From positions 30,504,490 to 30,568,489 of the forward strand of contig NC_135375.1 of the NCBI RefSeq assembly GCF_049243985.1: DNA of 64,000 bases. The letters are read 5' to 3'. The notes beneath the pieces were generated by a model. The model was not told where the DNA came from. It saw only the letters and a program-made list of their open reading frames with translations, and did not search any database. This DNA comes from Paroedura picta. Its lineage: Eukaryota > Chordata > Lepidosauria > Squamata > Gekkonidae. The translations under genes and the position numbers were made by a program. Below, in pieces: positions 46,501 to 64,000 of this stretch (its first letter is position 1; every line of letters begins with the position of its first letter).

Positions 46501-49500
46501 GCAAATATCCTTTTTAACAGTCACCCTAAAGTGTAACTTAACCTGAAATCCCTGGAACTGCACTGCACCAAAACCAGTGGAAATTATTATCACAGACTAT
46601 AGTTTAGGGTTTGGGTGCTGTTCTTGTTGGTCTAAATCCAGGTCAAGTTATACTCAAGCGTTGTTTCTATAGATGTTTACTGAGCTGCAGCAGATGAGGC
46701 AACAGCTACCAGACATGGAATTTGGACGGAGAATGGCTGTGGAACGGGAGCTAGAAAAGGTTGATGCTGTAAGGTTACTTAACATCATTTTTGATGAAAC
46801 GGGACACTTTGTGCTCTATGGGACCATGCTTGGCATTAAAGTCATAAACGTAGAAACAAACCGGTAAGTCTTACTTTCTCTCACTATTTTGTGGTGTCTG
46901 CAGCTATTTTATATTGCATTGATGATTTGTTGTTTCCATGGACTTTGTAAGCCACATTGAAGGGCCTTATATGAAAAGACAATATAAATTTTTTTTAAAA
47001 ATTAATAAATATTCAGGTGCTTTACTTCAGTTTTGTATATAACGTTATATACATCTGGGATTGCATCATCTGACTTCACATGATCTAGGCAGTGGTTCTC
47101 AACCTGGGGGTCTGGACCCCTTTGGGGGTCGAATGACCCTTTCACGGGGGTCGTGGCAGGGCAAGCAGCTTGGCCGGGGAGGTGCTGCCACTGTTGCTGC
47201 TCCTCCTGCAGGCGCCCGTGCTCAGCTGCTCCAGCAGTGCCTCCAGCTCAGCGCAGTCTCCCGCCAGGTGGCGCAGCTCAGTGGGAGGCAGAACTGAACT
47301 GAGAAACTTCGGGGGGAAAAAACAATTTATATACAATCATGAACAATGGATCTTCACGCCATTGGTCAGCTTCAGTTTAATTTCTGTGAAAGAACACTTG
47401 CATAATTTAATCATTGGGGGTCACCACAGCCTGAGGAACTGTATTAAAGGGTTGCAGCATTAGGAAGGTTGAGAACCACTGCTCTAGTGCCATTTTTATG
47501 ACCTGTTGAAATAATGCGCAGTACTAGTACCTAGTGTGTGACTGGCCCATCGCCATCCAGGAAACTTCCATGGCAGAATGGGGATTTCAGCTTGGACCCT
47601 GGTCCAACTTTCTAACTACCATACCATGCCCACTATTATTAAAGGAGTCTTATTGCTAACACATTGCTAACAATGAATGTAGTCTGGTGGTTCATTGGTT
47701 GCTTTTTCCATAAGCAGCAGAATTTCCAAACTAATTGGGGCAATCCGGAGTGCTTGTTGCCTTGACAAATTTTTCTGCAGGATTCCTGGCTTATCGGATT
47801 CTTTGAAATACTGCAGAGTAGTCTTATTAGTGTTTTATGGGTAGTGGAATAGTTGATGACTTCAGAATGTAGGCATTATGACTTTGAATTTTTATTTTTT
47901 CTGTTGTAGATGTGTGAGAATCCTAGGTAAACAGGAAAACATCAGAGTTATGCAGTTGGCTTTGTTCCAGGGAGTAGCAAAGAAACACCGTGCAGCAATT
48001 ACTGTAGAAATGAAGGCTTCTGAAAATCCTGTTCTCCAGAATATCCAAGCAGATCCAACCCTAATCTGCACATCCTTCAAAAAGAACAGATTTTATATGG
48101 TAGGTGATTTACTTAATGTTTTAATAATTTTTACTGCGTAACTTCTCTGCTTCTTTTGGCCTTTCATACTGGAACAATTCCCAGGGATATCTGGGATATC
48201 ATATGTATCTCTATGATTCTGACTTAATAAGAGTGAGAAACAACGATGCTACTGCCTTTTCTTTCAGTTTACTAAACGAGAACCAGAAGACACGAAGAGT
48301 GCAGATTCTGACAGAGATGTATTCAACGAGAAGCCGTCTAAAGAAGAGGTTATGGCAGCCACTCAAGCTGAAGGGCCCAAAAGAGTTTCTGATAGCGCCA
48401 TTATCCACACAAGCATGGGAGATATCCATGTCAAGCTCTTCCCTGTTGAGTATGTATATGAACCATGCACTTGCCTCATTCAGATACTTCCTCTGACTGC
48501 TTATCATATAGAAGTGCTGTTGTCCTGAGAGATTTGCACTTGATTTTTTTTGTTTTTGTTCCTTTACCCCTTTCGTACTACTGCTCCTGGGCAACCTCCA
48601 GACTTTCATTTAAAAAGTATAGTTCACAGGAGAAAATTGGGCTTCCTTTGTGATGCCCAGAAAATCATTCCTGAAGATAAAGGACCCTTTGGAATGGTGT
48701 AGTGGAAATCCATGTAAAAAAAGAGAATTTCTGCTGATTTTTCCTCTCCTTATTGTACTACTGTACACTGTTAGAGCATTCTCCAACCCTCACCCTCTTG
48801 GGAGACTGCAGAAAGATGAACGTGGCAAAGATTCCTTCTGCAACCTTTGCTCTAAGCAGTGTGGATTCAGTCACCTATGACCTGTCTTCCCAACTGGGTT
48901 AAGTGTTCCTTGTACACATACTTCCTGAATGTGAATCTCATGCATTGCAAAATGGGGAAGGGTTTTATCAGCTTCCCTCTTTCTGTTGATGAAAATGTAA
49001 TGTTTAGTGGTTTGCAAAGAGGTACAGAGAATGGGCTAGTAAACCAAGAAAATTGATCAGCTGTTGGTCAGAGGGGTTAGTTTTTTTTGGGGGGGGGGAG
49101 TGAGTAAGGCCTGGTATTTCACTATAGCATCTATAAGAGACTAATTCAGAACACTAAGTGCATTGTACTGATGCTTAAACTTTACCATTTCAGGTGCCCC
49201 AAAACAGTAGAAAACTTCTGTGTACATAGCAGGAATAGTTACTACAACGGGCACACATTTCATCGCATCATAAAGGTAAATGATGACTGATTATCCTTCA
49301 TAGTATGAGTTGCACAATAATCTTCTAACCTTGGGCCCGTTCTAGACATGGCAGAATGATGTAGTGAAGAGGTGGCTGAGAACTGAGGTGGCAGAAAGGA
49401 GTGTACCACTTCAACTGGTCAGGCGTTACATTTCTCAAAATCTCCCCCAATATTCTTGAGAGATAGGATCTACTTGTTGCGGATGGAGTGGGGTTCGCCT

Positions 49501-52455
49501 TTGCAGAACAGGTTAAGAGCTTGGGGGCTTGCATGGACCCAACCTTGACTGATACAAAAAGCAGGTTTCACAGCAGCCAAGAGCACCTTATATCAGCCAC
49601 AGCTCCTCTCTTCTTTCTTACTCAGCTGATCAACCCATGTTGCTCTGTGCTTTTGGAACCTCACAACTTGATTGGTGGAACATGACAACTTGGAAACTGC
49701 AGCTGGTTCAGAATGCACTCATTATCAGGGACTAGCCAGTGGAAGCATAGGATGTTGTCCATTTTTAAACTGCCAGTTTGTTTCCAAGATCAATTCAAGA
49801 GTTCTAATTATAGCTTTTAAAGCCTTTCGTAGCCTGACCCCTACATATCTGAAGAACTGTTCCCTCCCATATGCTCTTGGGTGCTGACTACAGTCTTCTG
49901 CTGGCTGTTTCCTCGCTGTGGGTGACCTGCCTGGTATTGACTCGAGTGCAGGTCTTTTCTGTTGCAGCCCCCTCTTCCCCCACCAGTGGGATGGGTCCTT
50001 GAAGAGGTATGGGGAACTGCCTTGTGTGCAATCTTCAGGAGGCACTGCAGGGCTTGTTTGATCGCTATAGTTTGGCGAAGAGAAAGTATCTGGACCTTTT
50101 ATCTTATTTGGTTTTAATTATTACTTGCAAAATGCCTTGAGCCAAGAGGAGAGGTAGAGTATAAGTATTTTAATTAATTGCTTATAAATATGAAGTGAGC
50201 ACAGTGTATGAAGGGCTAGACTAGAACCTTTCTCACATGCATTAACTTCTTATTTGCAGGCCCTTACAGGTTGGCAGTCATTAAGCATGTAGCTCCCTGA
50301 CTACCATCTGAAGTGCTCATTCTGCCACCACATTCCGCAGTATGCGTAGAAGATCTCAGTTCAGTAGCCATTGTTTTGTTGAAATTTTAGAAGGCTGGGC
50401 TGCATTCGTTGATTTGTCAGATCCAAAATAATTGTATATGAGATACCTGAGCATGTTATGTTACCGTATTTGCCGGCGTATAAGACAACCCCCCAACATT
50501 TCCACCTAAAATACAGTACTATGAGCCACTATGGGCAACTATGTCTATCCCAACTGAAGTGCACCCGGCGTATAAGACGACCCCCCCACTTGGAGGCATG
50601 TTTTTCAGGTAGTCTTATACGCCAGCAAATACTGTAATTATAACAAAGATCTGCATGTGGGTTTTGTAGCCACATTTCCAGTTAGTATTTGTGGCACATC
50701 AGCTGCTGGAGAATGGCTGCCTACAATCTGCTACAGACCTTACTCCATCCAGTTTTAAACCGTGCACCCAAAAGTGGTAGGTAAGGCCCATTAAAGAAGA
50801 TCTAGAAAAAGATAATTCCTTGAGTCCTTTCTAGGGGTAGAGGTAGGTTACAATAATTTTATATAAATAAAATGTCAAAGAACATTCATCTAGACATTTA
50901 AATGGGAAGTGAACCAAGGGAAGAAATAGGAAATCTGACTTCTCAGAATTATTTTAATTAAGGATCTTGGAGATCTGGCATATTGAACTGGGAGATCTAA
51001 ATGTGTTCCTCTTGAAAGCTTGTTGTCCCTTTGGAAACCACTAAGAATTATGGTATGGAAATAGAAAAGAACAACAATAGTTGGTTCAGATAAATGCCTT
51101 TGCTTAACTCAGAGACTGGCAAAAATAGTGGCATGATAGAATGCAGGTTGTAGCTGCAAGTTATAAAGAGAATATATATCCAATATAAATGGGCTCTCTG
51201 ACCATAATGTGGTAACTTGCTTTAGCAAGTTTAATTTGTCACTTATTTCCAATGCAGGGTTTCATGATTCAGACAGGCGATCCTACAGGCACCGGGATGG
51301 GAGGTGAGAGCATCTGGGGAGGAGAATTTGAAGATGAGTTCCACTCAACTTTAAGACATGACAGGCCCTACACACTTAGTATGGCTAACGCGGGAGCAAA
51401 TACCAATGGCTCACAGTTCTTCATAACAGTAGTGCCAACGGTAAGTAATGTAATTCTGTAATAAGTGAGGATGAAAATAAGAATGCTAAATGACTAACCT
51501 AAGCACTTTTACAAGCATTAGTTCCAAACTTATTTTCCCAATCTACTGAGGTATGTTAGACTGAGAAATAGTGGCTGGCCCAGGTTCATCCAGGGTCATT
51601 TGCAGATGAAAGAGTGTGCCAGGAGTTAGATTTAGTCTTCCTTTCAGATGTCAGCATGTATGTCAACCTGACTGCTCAAGCACAGATGGTTGTTTACCCA
51701 GCTGAAGATGTCTACAAGTCTCTTTCTATGTTGAAGAATTCAGTGTTAATTTATCATACATTCATTATATTCTAACATATTCAGCAAGGCAGGGGCATAA
51801 CCTTGGAGGATTCCCAGTCCTGGGAGGGGGATTGTGTCACTGCAGAGGTTGACCATGGAGGGACAGGTTATGAGGATGGGTTCAGGTCACTGGGTTCTTC
51901 TGTTCTCTACTAGGTAAGATCAAAGTCAGTAGAGGAAGGCAAACATTGACTCACAAGCAAAGACAACCCTGTGTATTTCTCTAAGTCGAGATGGTACAGA
52001 AGTGCATCTTGATTTTGATTGCTGTCTATGTATATATTGGATACAAGATTAATGCTGGAAATCCGCATCAATTTTTAAGCTGTGTTTTAAGTATATAAAA
52101 TCTTACCACCAGCACTGCCCATACATATTCTAAAAAAGCAGGAAGAAAAACCACTGAGATTTTCAACACTCCACAAAACTTCTCTTTTCAGCTGGGGAAA
52201 AATGAATATGCATTTCTTTCTAGTCCAGTCATTATAAAAGACATTAACAGTTTACATTTAAGTTGAAACAAATGCACTTCATTTCAGTGTTGCTTTTCTT
52301 CCTTTATATAGCCATGGCTGGACAACAAGCACAGTGTGTTTGGAAGAGTAACCAAGGGAATGGAAGTTGTTCAGAGAATTTCAAATGTGAAAGTCAATCC
52401 AAAAACTGACAAACCCTATGAAGATGTCAGCATTATTAACATCACAGTGAAGTAA
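40342..52455 (+). CDS. PPWD1: PPWD1, peptidylprolyl isomerase domain and WD repeat protein 1 (complete, 11 exons)
   Basis: PPWD1 is a nuclear cyclophilin with N-terminal WD40 repeats, found in spliceosomes, that catalyses proline cis-trans isomerisation. Coding exons are 40342-40507, 41114-41216, 42954-43054, 43701-43821, 45562-46009, 46673-46863, 47910-48099, 48268-48449, 49194-49275, 51258-51440 and 52312-52455. All have GT/AG boundaries and compatible phases, giving 636 residues against 646 in human. Residues 1-55 are charged and end in KKRK. WD repeats lie in about residues 75-400 (for example [14 protein letters not shown] and [20 protein letters not shown]). The cyclophilin domain is about 480-635. 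The residues equivalent to cyclophilin A Arg55, Phe60, Gln63, Phe113 and Trp121 are all present at R525, F530, Q533, F583 and W591, so it should be active. The start at 40342 has a good Kozak context and matches the family N-terminus. An in-frame ATG 84 bases upstream could add 28 residues. Confidence 0.97.
40681..40807. mobile_element. Diverged palindromic foldback MITE plus adjacent CR1 tail scrap
   Basis: The centre (gactacaattcccatg, cccctgccagca and its complement) matches the palindromic family, but both arms are degraded and no duplication is visible. Positions 40813-40853 resemble a CR1 3' end (ggactagatggcc..). Both lie in PPWD1 intron 1. Confidence 0.7.
41220..42950. other. PPWD1 intron 2, mostly unique
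   Basis: Apart from a fragment of the inverted-arm repeat at 41898-41985, nothing is recognised. Confidence 0.45.
44200..45470 (+). mobile_element. L2-like LINE remnant in PPWD1 intron 4
   Basis: It reads [20 protein letters not shown] and [18 protein letters not shown], then text parallel to 9300-10440, ending in a typical tail (gggagggtcgtatataaat, then aataaataaat). It is degraded. A short tail-like piece (ccaacttcccctaaggctc) interrupts it near 44640. Confidence 0.75.
47090..47481. mobile_element. hAT-Charlie-like non-autonomous DNA transposon, 392 bp
   Basis: It begins CAGTGGTTCTCAACC and ends with the complement ggttgagaaccactg, the classic Charlie-type terminus. The flanks (gatctagg / ctctagtg) share only TCTAG, so the duplication has decayed. 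The body is GC-rich. It lies in PPWD1 intron 6. Confidence 0.85.
49330..50190 (+). mobile_element. L2-like LINE remnant in PPWD1 intron 9
   Basis: The text ggttcagaatgcactc (LVQNA) and tttaaagcctttcgtagcctg follow the L2-like C-terminal region. The copy ends near aatgccttgagccaagag. It is heavily decayed and shorter than the copies at 9150 and 44200. Confidence 0.6.
50461..50637. mobile_element. Short TIR DNA element
   Basis: The ends are inverted (ttaccgtatttgccggcgta against tacgccagcaaatactgtaa read reversed), and the motif gtataagacgacccccc recurs inside. It is about 177 bp, in PPWD1 intron 9. The superfamily is not assigned. Confidence 0.65.
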
Positions 52456-52466
52456 AACTATTTCTG

Positions 52467-52472
52467 AATAAA
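52467..52472 (+). terminator. PPWD1: Candidate PPWD1 poly(A) signal, proximal
   Basis: AATAAA lies 12 bases after the PPWD1 stop codon. A second AATAAA at 52606-52611 would give a 3' UTR of about 170 bases and is equally plausible. Confidence 0.5.
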
Positions 52473-53290
52473 CTTCAAGATAGGACTTCTATTAAACTGA
52501 GTGATGATTTCATAGTGTTTTTGAAGCCAAGCTTCAGAACTGATAAGCCTTTCCAGTTATCATGTATTTCTGATGGTATGAATAATATTTTTAAATGTTT
52601 TATAAAATAAATGCTTACCGTATTAGTAGTCCGGTTTTGTGCTTCTTTGTATGACAAGGTAGAAACAGTGCAGTCCTGATTTCTAGACTTTTAATAGTTT
52701 AGAACTACTGCTGGATTCGTAACCTTAAAATAAGAGAGCAACAGCAGCATCTAATCTATAAGTATGGTAAAATTTCACTTCTCTTCATCTCAGTTCAGAA
52801 AGGATGTTAACACGTTAAGGTGGAGTCAGAAAGTGATCTTTTAGAAAGCAGACCTTCTAGGCCACTTTGATGTCTGGATCTCTCTCATCCCAGAACAGCC
52901 TAAAATGTTGTACTTGAGGAAACAAGACATTAGTGGGGGGAATTAAATCTTAGTCATGGTATCTTCCAACCCTCACGCAACCAGCCTAATTACTGGATAA
53001 ACCTTTGTTCTGGAACCTAGAACATTGATTGGGAAACAGCAATTTTTACCAATTTCTCCCAACCAGCTGCAAATCATGTTCACCAGGCTGTTGGTGAAGC
53101 ACATCTGTCCCCCTAAAGTACTATTTCTAGCCACATGGTTGGGTGCAGTGTAGAGGGGGGGACAGTCAAAAGTCCAATGGCAGAAGAATTTGCCAGCAGG
53201 AAGTGGGGTATGTGTGTGTGAATCTTGCTAAAGCATAACGAGTGTTCGTTTTAAAAAATGAAAAAGTATCAATATTTTGGTTAAATAATT

Positions 53291-53296
53291 TTTATT
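53291..53296 (-). terminator. TRIM23: Candidate distal TRIM23 poly(A) signal
   Basis: AATAAA on the minus strand would give TRIM23 a 3' UTR of about 3.65 kb through largely unique AT-rich sequence. A nearer AATAAA is at 54817-54822. The distal site would leave about 650 bases between the two convergent transcripts. Confidence 0.3.
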
Positions 53297-54849
53297 ACGT
53301 CCAAGGCCATTCTGAAACTGCACCAGTACAATCACAAGCAGTGTGGATCTAGCTGTTTTGTTTCTTGGTATAGTTGTTATGTTTGGACATGTTGGTGCAA
53401 AAAAAAAATCTCTTATACCTCTAATAATTCCAAATTCAGAATTAGAAAGTTAATGTGTTACATACAGTTAAAAGCTAGACTATATCAAGAGACAAAGCTC
53501 TATATATTACATCATTTTCAAAGCAGGAAGTTTACCTTTGTTACATTTTCGTTTCACAGTTAAAAACTTTATGATCCAATGGTTTTAGGAATAAGTCTTT
53601 TACCCAAGAGTTTGCTTTTGAAGCAACCTATCCTAGCTTTAAAAAAAAATCACTGGAGTTGAAAACACTTCAAAACTGGTACACATCAGTACACCAAACA
53701 AAATTAGAACCCAACAAAGTATTAAACAAGCTTTAAATTTACAATTAATTATATACAATACAAAACAAGCGCCTAAATGTTTCTGAGTAATACTTAAATT
53801 CCAACGGCTGCAACACCTATTTTCACAGTCACTTCAATTCATTTCAATTATATAATACTTTTATGCAAGCACACTACCTTTTGTAGCAGAACCTGACATG
53901 TTGGGAATAAAGAACAACTAAGTTTTCCAAAACTAGTATTTTCTCCACAGTACCCTACAAACAGCATTTTGACTGTTTTACAAGAAGCAGAGTGCCAAAA
54001 ACAGCAAAGCTACAGCAATTCAAGCCACGCAAGCTGACAATTCACATTTAGCCTTCCCAACTGCTGCATATCAAGTGACATCATGCATTTTAATAGTGTT
54101 CTAAATATAGTGTAGAAGTTAGTCTGACCTCTTTAATTTAAAGGAAGCCTCCACCCAAATTATTTCAAATACACAATTGTGCCTTCTCCCTAAAGCACCA
54201 TATAACCTTGCAGTACATTTTGAGTGGGGTATTTGTTGAGGCAGAAAATAATTTGGGGTAAAACAATCTCTAATTCTGTTTTGTACAGCAAAGCACTCAT
54301 TGTAACTAAACAGGATTCAGCTACTAGTGAGACTGGTACATAATACAAAAATGTCTCTTCTATCACCTTCCCCCACCCAAAAACAAAAACAGAAAAGTTT
54401 GTAACAGATAGTGATAGCATAATTATTTCACGGTATGTTCTAAGCCTTATTCACTGCATAAAAATCTGCCAGAAATCCCTTCAAGACCTCATTATTCTAC
54501 TTTGAATGTGATGTGCATTCAGAAGACATTTACCTTAGTTTGTTCAGACGGGAAAATAAAACCACAGCTTTCGACATCAGCCTACACAGAACACTTCCCT
54601 CAACCAAAACAGAAAAGTACCTAAATCGCAGGAAGTTATGCTGGCAAAGCAAGCATGTTTAATCCACTTCAAATGCTTCAAGCTACTGCTGAGGAGACAA
54701 ATCAGATTTTACAAATTGATTGGAAATCTGCTTGTGGCATACTCTGTATGTCTGCGTGATGCTATATCAAAGATGCACATCATTGCTGCTTTTTCATACA
54801 TTCCCCAGAATCAGAATTTATTCAGGCCTTTTGAGTGGATAGTATAGAG

Positions 54850-54985
54850 CAGGGGTAGTCAAACTGCGGCCCTCCAGATATCCATGGACTACAATTCCCA
54901 CGAGCCCCTGCCAGCATTCGCTGGCAGGGGCTTCTGGGAATTGTGGTCCATGGACATCTGGAGGGCCGCAGTTTGACTACCCCTG
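54850..54985. mobile_element. Palindromic hAT-type foldback MITE, copy 3
   Basis: This is the same family, subtype with tcaaactgcggccctcc arms. A perfect 8-bp duplication gtatagag lies at 54842-54849 and 54986-54993. It falls in the likely TRIM23 3' UTR, 28 bases upstream (in TRIM23 sense) of an AATAAA. Confidence 0.9.
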
Positions 54986-56339
54986 GTATAGAGGGAAGAA
55001 ATCAGAATGTAGCTTCAAGCAGCCAGTATAGCCTGAGAAACACCAACACCAGGTTTGCTGGAAAATTAATGTATATAATGCAGAACTAACCTTCTTGTGT
55101 CCTGTCAGAGCAACAAGTCTTTTCTCAAAGCCCCACATACAAATCAAACAGGATGGATCAAAGCACTATCAGGATCTTTGTGTCACCATGAAGTACTTCA
55201 AATGTTGACTTGATTGGCAAAATATAAAAAGATGACTAATCGCCTGATCATGCTTGAGGAGTTAAGCAAGCTAAAATGAAGATAGATTCAAGTAGGTAGC
55301 CGTGTTGGTCTGAAGCAACAGAACAAATTTAGAGTCCAACTTAAATTAGTTCTGCAAGCTAAATTAATTATCATTCATTAAAGCCCCTCCCATACCCTGG
55401 ACAATAGGAAAGATGTGACAAATGAAAAGCAAACAGAATCACAGCCACTTCGGATTTAGGAATACTCATTTCAAAGTTAAGAGCAGAAGCAAAGACCCTG
55501 TGACTGGGAAACATGGTGCATTCCTTATTTGCAGAGCATGTGTTATCATGTCTTACACTGATTTCCTTGCCAAGATGCACTGAAACTATCAAGCCTGCTC
55601 TTAAGGAGAAGAGGCTATGCATCAGATCACAGAAACTGACAGCAAGGAACAAGGGCAGGGAATTCAAATCTCAACAACATCATAGAAGGGGGAGGCAGGA
55701 GGAATCGTGAAGGGCACTAGACAACAAACTAAAGGGGGGAAATAAAACTACACATTAAAATAATGTCCACAAGGGATGCAAGTGTCACAGGAAGGAAGGA
55801 CTCCCCCGGAACTTCCCAAAAGGTTTTGCTGCTCATTATGAGAACTGCATGAATAAAAGCCATGTGAGACTAGGGTTGTAGTGAGGAGGAAAGATTGAAT
55901 GGAAAAAGCTGGTGAAGTCCATCTATTATTGGTGCAGGAAGTAACTGATCATGTTCCACAGACCCTCAGACAAAACGAGTCTAACCCAATGGCTCAACAC
56001 CACTTTATCAATTACAGCAGCAGCTGTACAGCAGCTGCTGCTGACTGAGTTTCATTAAATATCAGATAGAGAATATTTTCTGAATATCATTCAGAATTAT
56101 GAAACATTTCATTGTTATGAAGCTCCATCCCTGAAGTTCTACTGTACTGAATATGAAAATTCTTTTGTTCCTATTTAATTGCCAATGTTTTCAGAGTATT
56201 ATTTACAGATATTCTATAATTTCAGTGTAGCTAATGAAGAATATACATGGAACAGTTTTTCCAAGACATAATAGGAAGCACAGAGTAGTGAAAGTTTTTA
56301 CTGTCAACTGCCTATAGATGTCTTTCTACTCCTAAGGAA

Positions 56340-56403
56340 AGGGGGGGGGGGATGGAGAGAGTGTATGTATGTGCGAGAGAGAATGAAAGAGAAAGAGAGA
56401 GAC
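56340..56403 (+). repeat. Poly-G and GA-rich simple repeat
   Basis: A run of about 11 G is followed by a purine-rich (GA)n-like tract. It falls in the likely TRIM23 3' UTR, where on the transcript it would be pyrimidine-rich. Confidence 0.8.
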
Positions 56404-56950
56404 AAGGAGTTAGCAAAAACATAGAGATTTTATCACAAAGAAGCAACAGAAATGACCATCCAAGACCAGGGGCCATAACATGATCTCAAAGACTAGTACT
56501 GAGTTTGGTTTTCTTCTTTTAAGTATTGGGAAATTCCTGCTATGTTTTCTCTCTGCAAGTTTTTAATAGAGACAGTGCCAAGAAGCACTCGTACATGTCT
56601 CTGCATGTTTTCAGATTTAGGAAATAAAACTGATTTCAGTGAGGCTATCCATGTAAGCAAACATGTCCATGTCAAATGCTGAAAGTAAGGATCGGAGGGA
56701 GGCGAAAAGAGCTTTCTTTAAAAATCAAGGCACCTTTCCTACAAACTTGTCAAACCCACAGCATTCATTTACCATAATTTCAAACATAAAGGAATCGCAC
56801 AATCACTGTACTACACCAATAAAGCATTCCGGCAGGACTGTTAGTTGTTTTCTTTAGGAAACACAGTTTTAGATGCAAAGTTCATGTTTAACCATCTCGT
56901 GTCACACAAATAAGTTAACCAAAGTTCAAACGTCACGGTTCAACAGGCAC

Positions 56951-63505
<6,555 letters not shown>

Positions 63506-64000
63506 CTGGACAGTCAGAGACATGAAATCAAGGAGACAGGGCACTGAGACACCAGTTAGGACGAGAGCATTATCTTCTACAGTACATTTTCCCTGCTTCT
63601 GACTCTATATTCTATTTAGCTTCTGAAGACATTTGGTGTAGGCTTTTTTGAAAAGGTATACTTTTATTGCTTTAAATGGCTTCTAGCTTGCATTTTTTGG
63701 GGGAAAGTTGAGAATACAATGGTGGTGATTTAGGAATACTTATACTAAAAAAATAAAGGACAGAATACTGTGTGTGCATTTAAATGTCATTTAAAAAAAA
63801 AACATACACATGGTTTGGGAAGTACTAACTCCAGAATCAAACCATTAGATGTCAGCAGTATTGTGGTTCCTCATCCATCCTGCGGGTATATTCATACCCT
63901 GCTGGAAATAGCCTTAACAGTATGGGGTTTGACATGATATCTGGTCCTCTGATAAGGCGCTGAGAAACGTTGGATCACCCTAGCTACGGTCAGCCTCAAA

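Larger units (their letters stand above)
53300..56950 (-). other. TRIM23: Probable TRIM23 3' UTR
   Basis: AT-rich sequence with few repeats follows the TRIM23 stop codon and precedes candidate AATAAA signals at 54817-54822 and 53291-53296. The foldback MITE at 54850-54985 and the repeat scrap at 55289-55345 lie inside. Its true length is not known. Confidence 0.45.

Overview
This is vertebrate nuclear DNA, almost certainly from a squamate reptile (lizard or gecko; species not determined). Three host genes have vertebrate exon structure with consensus splice sites. The interspersed repeats are a squamate set: Sauria-type SINEs, BovB/RTE LINEs, CR1 and L2-like LINEs, CORE/MIR-like SINEs with an L2-type tail, and small hAT-type elements. 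The gene order CENPK(-) / PPWD1(+) / TRIM23(-) matches what I recall of human chromosome 5q12.3, where ADAMTS6 lies beyond CENPK and TRAPPC13 beyond TRIM23.

Layout. Positions 1-19,850 hold no recognisable coding gene. This is repeat-rich flank beyond the CENPK 3' end, with one repeat-poor AT-rich block (about 14.1-14.65 kb) that looks like a possible conserved non-coding element. CENPK runs on the minus strand from about 40.25 kb to 20.1 kb. All nine coding exons are present and together encode 264 residues. PPWD1 runs on the plus strand from 40,342 to 52,455, with eleven coding exons encoding 636 residues. CENPK and PPWD1 start head to head in one CpG-rich promoter near 40.0-40.5 kb. TRIM23 is on the minus strand from the right edge to 56,951. 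Only its six 3' coding exons (298 residues, the coiled-coil/COS part and the ARF-like GTPase) lie in the window. PPWD1 and TRIM23 converge, with their 3' ends in 52.5-57 kb.

Mobile DNA. The most striking element is an apparently full-length BovB LINE (24,758-27,978) with an uninterrupted 1009-codon ORF and a perfect 12-bp target-site duplication, lying antisense in a CENPK intron. Two shorter BovB insertions with their own duplications lie nearby, as does an older RTE copy interrupted by a CR1 tail. Other items include a Sauria + CORE-SINE composite inside a single 14-bp duplication, four well-preserved palindromic hAT-type foldback elements (three with perfect 8-bp duplications), two larger hAT-type elements, and a repeat family that recurs as inverted pairs.

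Function. CENPK is a subunit of the CENP-H/I/K/M part of the inner kinetochore. PPWD1 is a nuclear WD40-cyclophilin linked to the spliceosome. TRIM23 is a RING ubiquitin ligase fused to an ARF-like GTPase. They are neighbours by conserved synteny rather than members of one pathway. I found no convincing new multi-gene system; the most notable observations concern transposon structure and its effect on gene architecture.
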